Assembly: GCF_029892095.1 (NCBI RefSeq)
Contig: NZ_JARZAE010000004.1
Span: 5,146,001 to 5,210,000, forward strand
Reading direction: 5' to 3'
Source of the DNA: Kitasatospora sp. MAP12-44
Lineage (GTDB): Bacteria > Actinomycetota > Actinomycetes > Streptomycetales > Streptomycetaceae
DNA: 64,000 nt
Positions 62,965 to 64,000 of the stretch are shown here, one piece after another; position 1 is the stretch's first letter; every line of letters begins with the position of its first letter. Under the pieces are notes generated by a model. The model was not told where the DNA came from, did no database searches, and was given only the letters and a program-made list of their open reading frames with translations. Made by a program: the position numbers and the translations under genes.

Positions 62965-63915
62965 GTGGCGAGCGCCACAGCCCGCGCCACCCGCACGCCC
63001 ACCGTCTCCCAGCTGCGCGCTTTCGTCGCGGTGGCTGAGCACCGGCACTTCCGCGACGCCGCCGCGGCGATCGGCACCAGCCAGCCGGCGCTCTCCGGGG
63101 CGGTGGCCGCGCTGGAGGAGGCGCTCGGGGCGCAGCTCGTCGAGCGTACGACGCGCAAGGTCATCATCACCTCCCTGGGGGAGCGCGTGGCCGAGCACGC
63201 GCGCCGGGTGCTCGGCGCCCTGCAGGACCTGACGGGGGAGGTCGAGGCCGCCCGGCGCCCGTTCACCGGGCCGCTGCACCTCGGGGTGATCCCCACCGTC
63301 GCGCCGTACCTGCTGCCGGCCGTGCTGCGGCTGGTCCGCGACGGCTACCCGGATCTCGAACTGCACGTCCACGAGGAACGCACCCCCTCGCTGCTCGAGG
63401 GCCTGGCCGCCGGGCGCCTCGACCTGCTGCTGCTCGCGCTGCCCGCCGGCGGCTCCTCGCCGACCCGCGACATCCCGCTGTTCGACGAGGACTTCGTGCT
63501 GGTCACGCCGCCCGAGCACGCGCTGGCCGGGCGCGTCGACGTGCCCCGGGACGTCCTGCTCGATCTGGACGTGCTGCTGCTCGAAGAGGGGCACTGCCTG
63601 CGCGACCAGGCGCTCGACCTGTGCCGCGAGGTCGGCGCCGAGGCCGGCGGCGGCAGTACCCGGGCGGCCGGGCTCTCCACCCTGGTGCAGCTGGTGGCCG
63701 GCGGTCTGGGCGTCACCCTGCTGCCCGCCACCGCGCTGGAGGTCGAGGCTGGCCGCACCGACCGGCTCGCCGCGGTGCACTTCAGCGCCCCCGCGCCCGG
63801 CCGCCGGATCGGCCTGGCCACCCGCCCCGGCTCGGCCCGCAGTGCCGAGTACGACCGCTTCGCCGACTCCCTGCGCGAGGTACTGGCCGACCTTCCCGTG
63901 CGGATCGTCAGCTGA
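62965..63915 (+). CDS. oxyR: LysR-family peroxide sensor OxyR
   Basis: Regulator of 316 residues. HTH at about 15-75 (PTVSQLRAFVAVAEHRHFRDAA, TSQPALSGAVAALEEALG). The redox pair is in LEEGHCLRDQALDLCREVG, two Cys eight residues apart as in OxyR. Divergent to ahpC, its main target. GTG 62965 start. Confidence 0.95.
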   Translation: MASATARATRTPTVSQLRAFVAVAEHRHFRDAAAAIGTSQPALSGAVAALEEALGAQLVERTTRKVIITSLGERVAEHARRVLGALQDLTGEVEAARRPFTGPLHLGVIPTVAPYLLPAVLRLVRDGYPDLELHVHEERTPSLLEGLAAGRLDLLLLALPAGGSSPTRDIPLFDEDFVLVTPPEHALAGRVDVPRDVLLDLDVLLLEEGHCLRDQALDLCREVGAEAGGGSTRAAGLSTLVQLVAGGLGVTLLPATALEVEAGRTDRLAAVHFSAPAPGRRIGLATRPGSARSAEYDRFADSLREVLADLPVRIVS

Positions 63916-64000
63916 GGATCCGTCTGACGGAGTAACCGTCCGGGGTTTTCTCCTTATTGTCTGATCATTGTTCAACTCCCTTTCCTCTCGGGCCCCTTGA
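63916..64000. other. Right edge, no feature seen
   Basis: Non-coding bases after oxyR; too short to judge. Confidence 0.5.

Noticed and set aside
62767..63975. Long upstream extension of the ahpC frame
   Set aside because: It runs antisense through oxyR; AhpC has a normal family start at GTG 62766 with a ribosome site.

Overview
The window is high-GC actinobacterial DNA, most likely from Streptomyces or Kitasatospora. Supporting signs are modular type I PKS genes, GTG/TTG starts with GGAGG ribosome sites, an ATPase-XRE-DUF397 gene set, a PASTA-less Ser/Thr kinase with PQQ repeats, a chitinase with a DasR-type operator, and divergent ahpC/oxyR. No tRNA, rRNA, CRISPR array or integrase gene was recognised.

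Layout. (1) 1-17.26 kb is the right end of a polyketide cluster: the tail of one PKS, a bimodular PKS ending in a thioesterase (both modules KS-AT-DH-KR-ACP, both ATs malonyl type), a DHA2 exporter behind a good promoter, a HelD/HelR-like RNA-polymerase-associated ATPase, and a LuxR-type regulator. (2) 17.36-32.74 kb is an accessory defence island with a striking structure. It contains four remnants of the 5' end of one gene (a DUF255/thioredoxin-domain protein, intact at 32582-34627). Three of them stop at the same codon, the CHWC motif, at the core CACTGGTG. I read this as successive integrations, each bringing a replacement 5' end and displacing the old one. Cargo includes two Uma2-type nucleases, a coupled nucleotidyltransferase/DUF262 pair, a Gabija-like gajA-gajB pair, a fused helicase-PLD protein (Mokosh type II-like), and an XRE/ImmA-IrrE protein with a PIN protein. 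Much of this cargo has lower GC than its surroundings. (3) 34.6-46.2 kb is ordinary chromosome: a GNAT enzyme, a regulator, a secreted papain-like protease with a secreted partner, a TrhA-type membrane protein, GTP-type PEP carboxykinase, an aminotransferase, a Ser/Thr kinase and a prepilin peptidase. (4) 46.2-52.4 kb is a second accessory stretch: a RibD-type reductase, an unknown possibly dioxygenase-like protein and a methyltransferase, separated by three copies of a 19-bp palindromic repeat, then the small ATPase/XRE/DUF397 set, then an HTH gene broken at a C8 tract. (5) 52.4-59.4 kb holds a chitinase, uppS, a PhoH-like gene, a secreted lysozyme-like protein and an AI-2E family permease. 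(6) 59.4-61.7 kb is a Septu-like ptuA-ptuB pair preceded by a 191-bp structured element with 22-bp perfect terminal inverted repeats. (7) The window ends with ahpC-ahpD and divergent oxyR.

The strongest candidate for something new is the serial 5'-end exchange at the thioredoxin-domain gene, with a defence cargo and no visible recombinase. The next are the NTase-DUF262 pair, the 19-bp repeat cassettes and the 22-bp inverted-repeat element in front of Septu. All family names come from reading motifs by eye; no database search was run.
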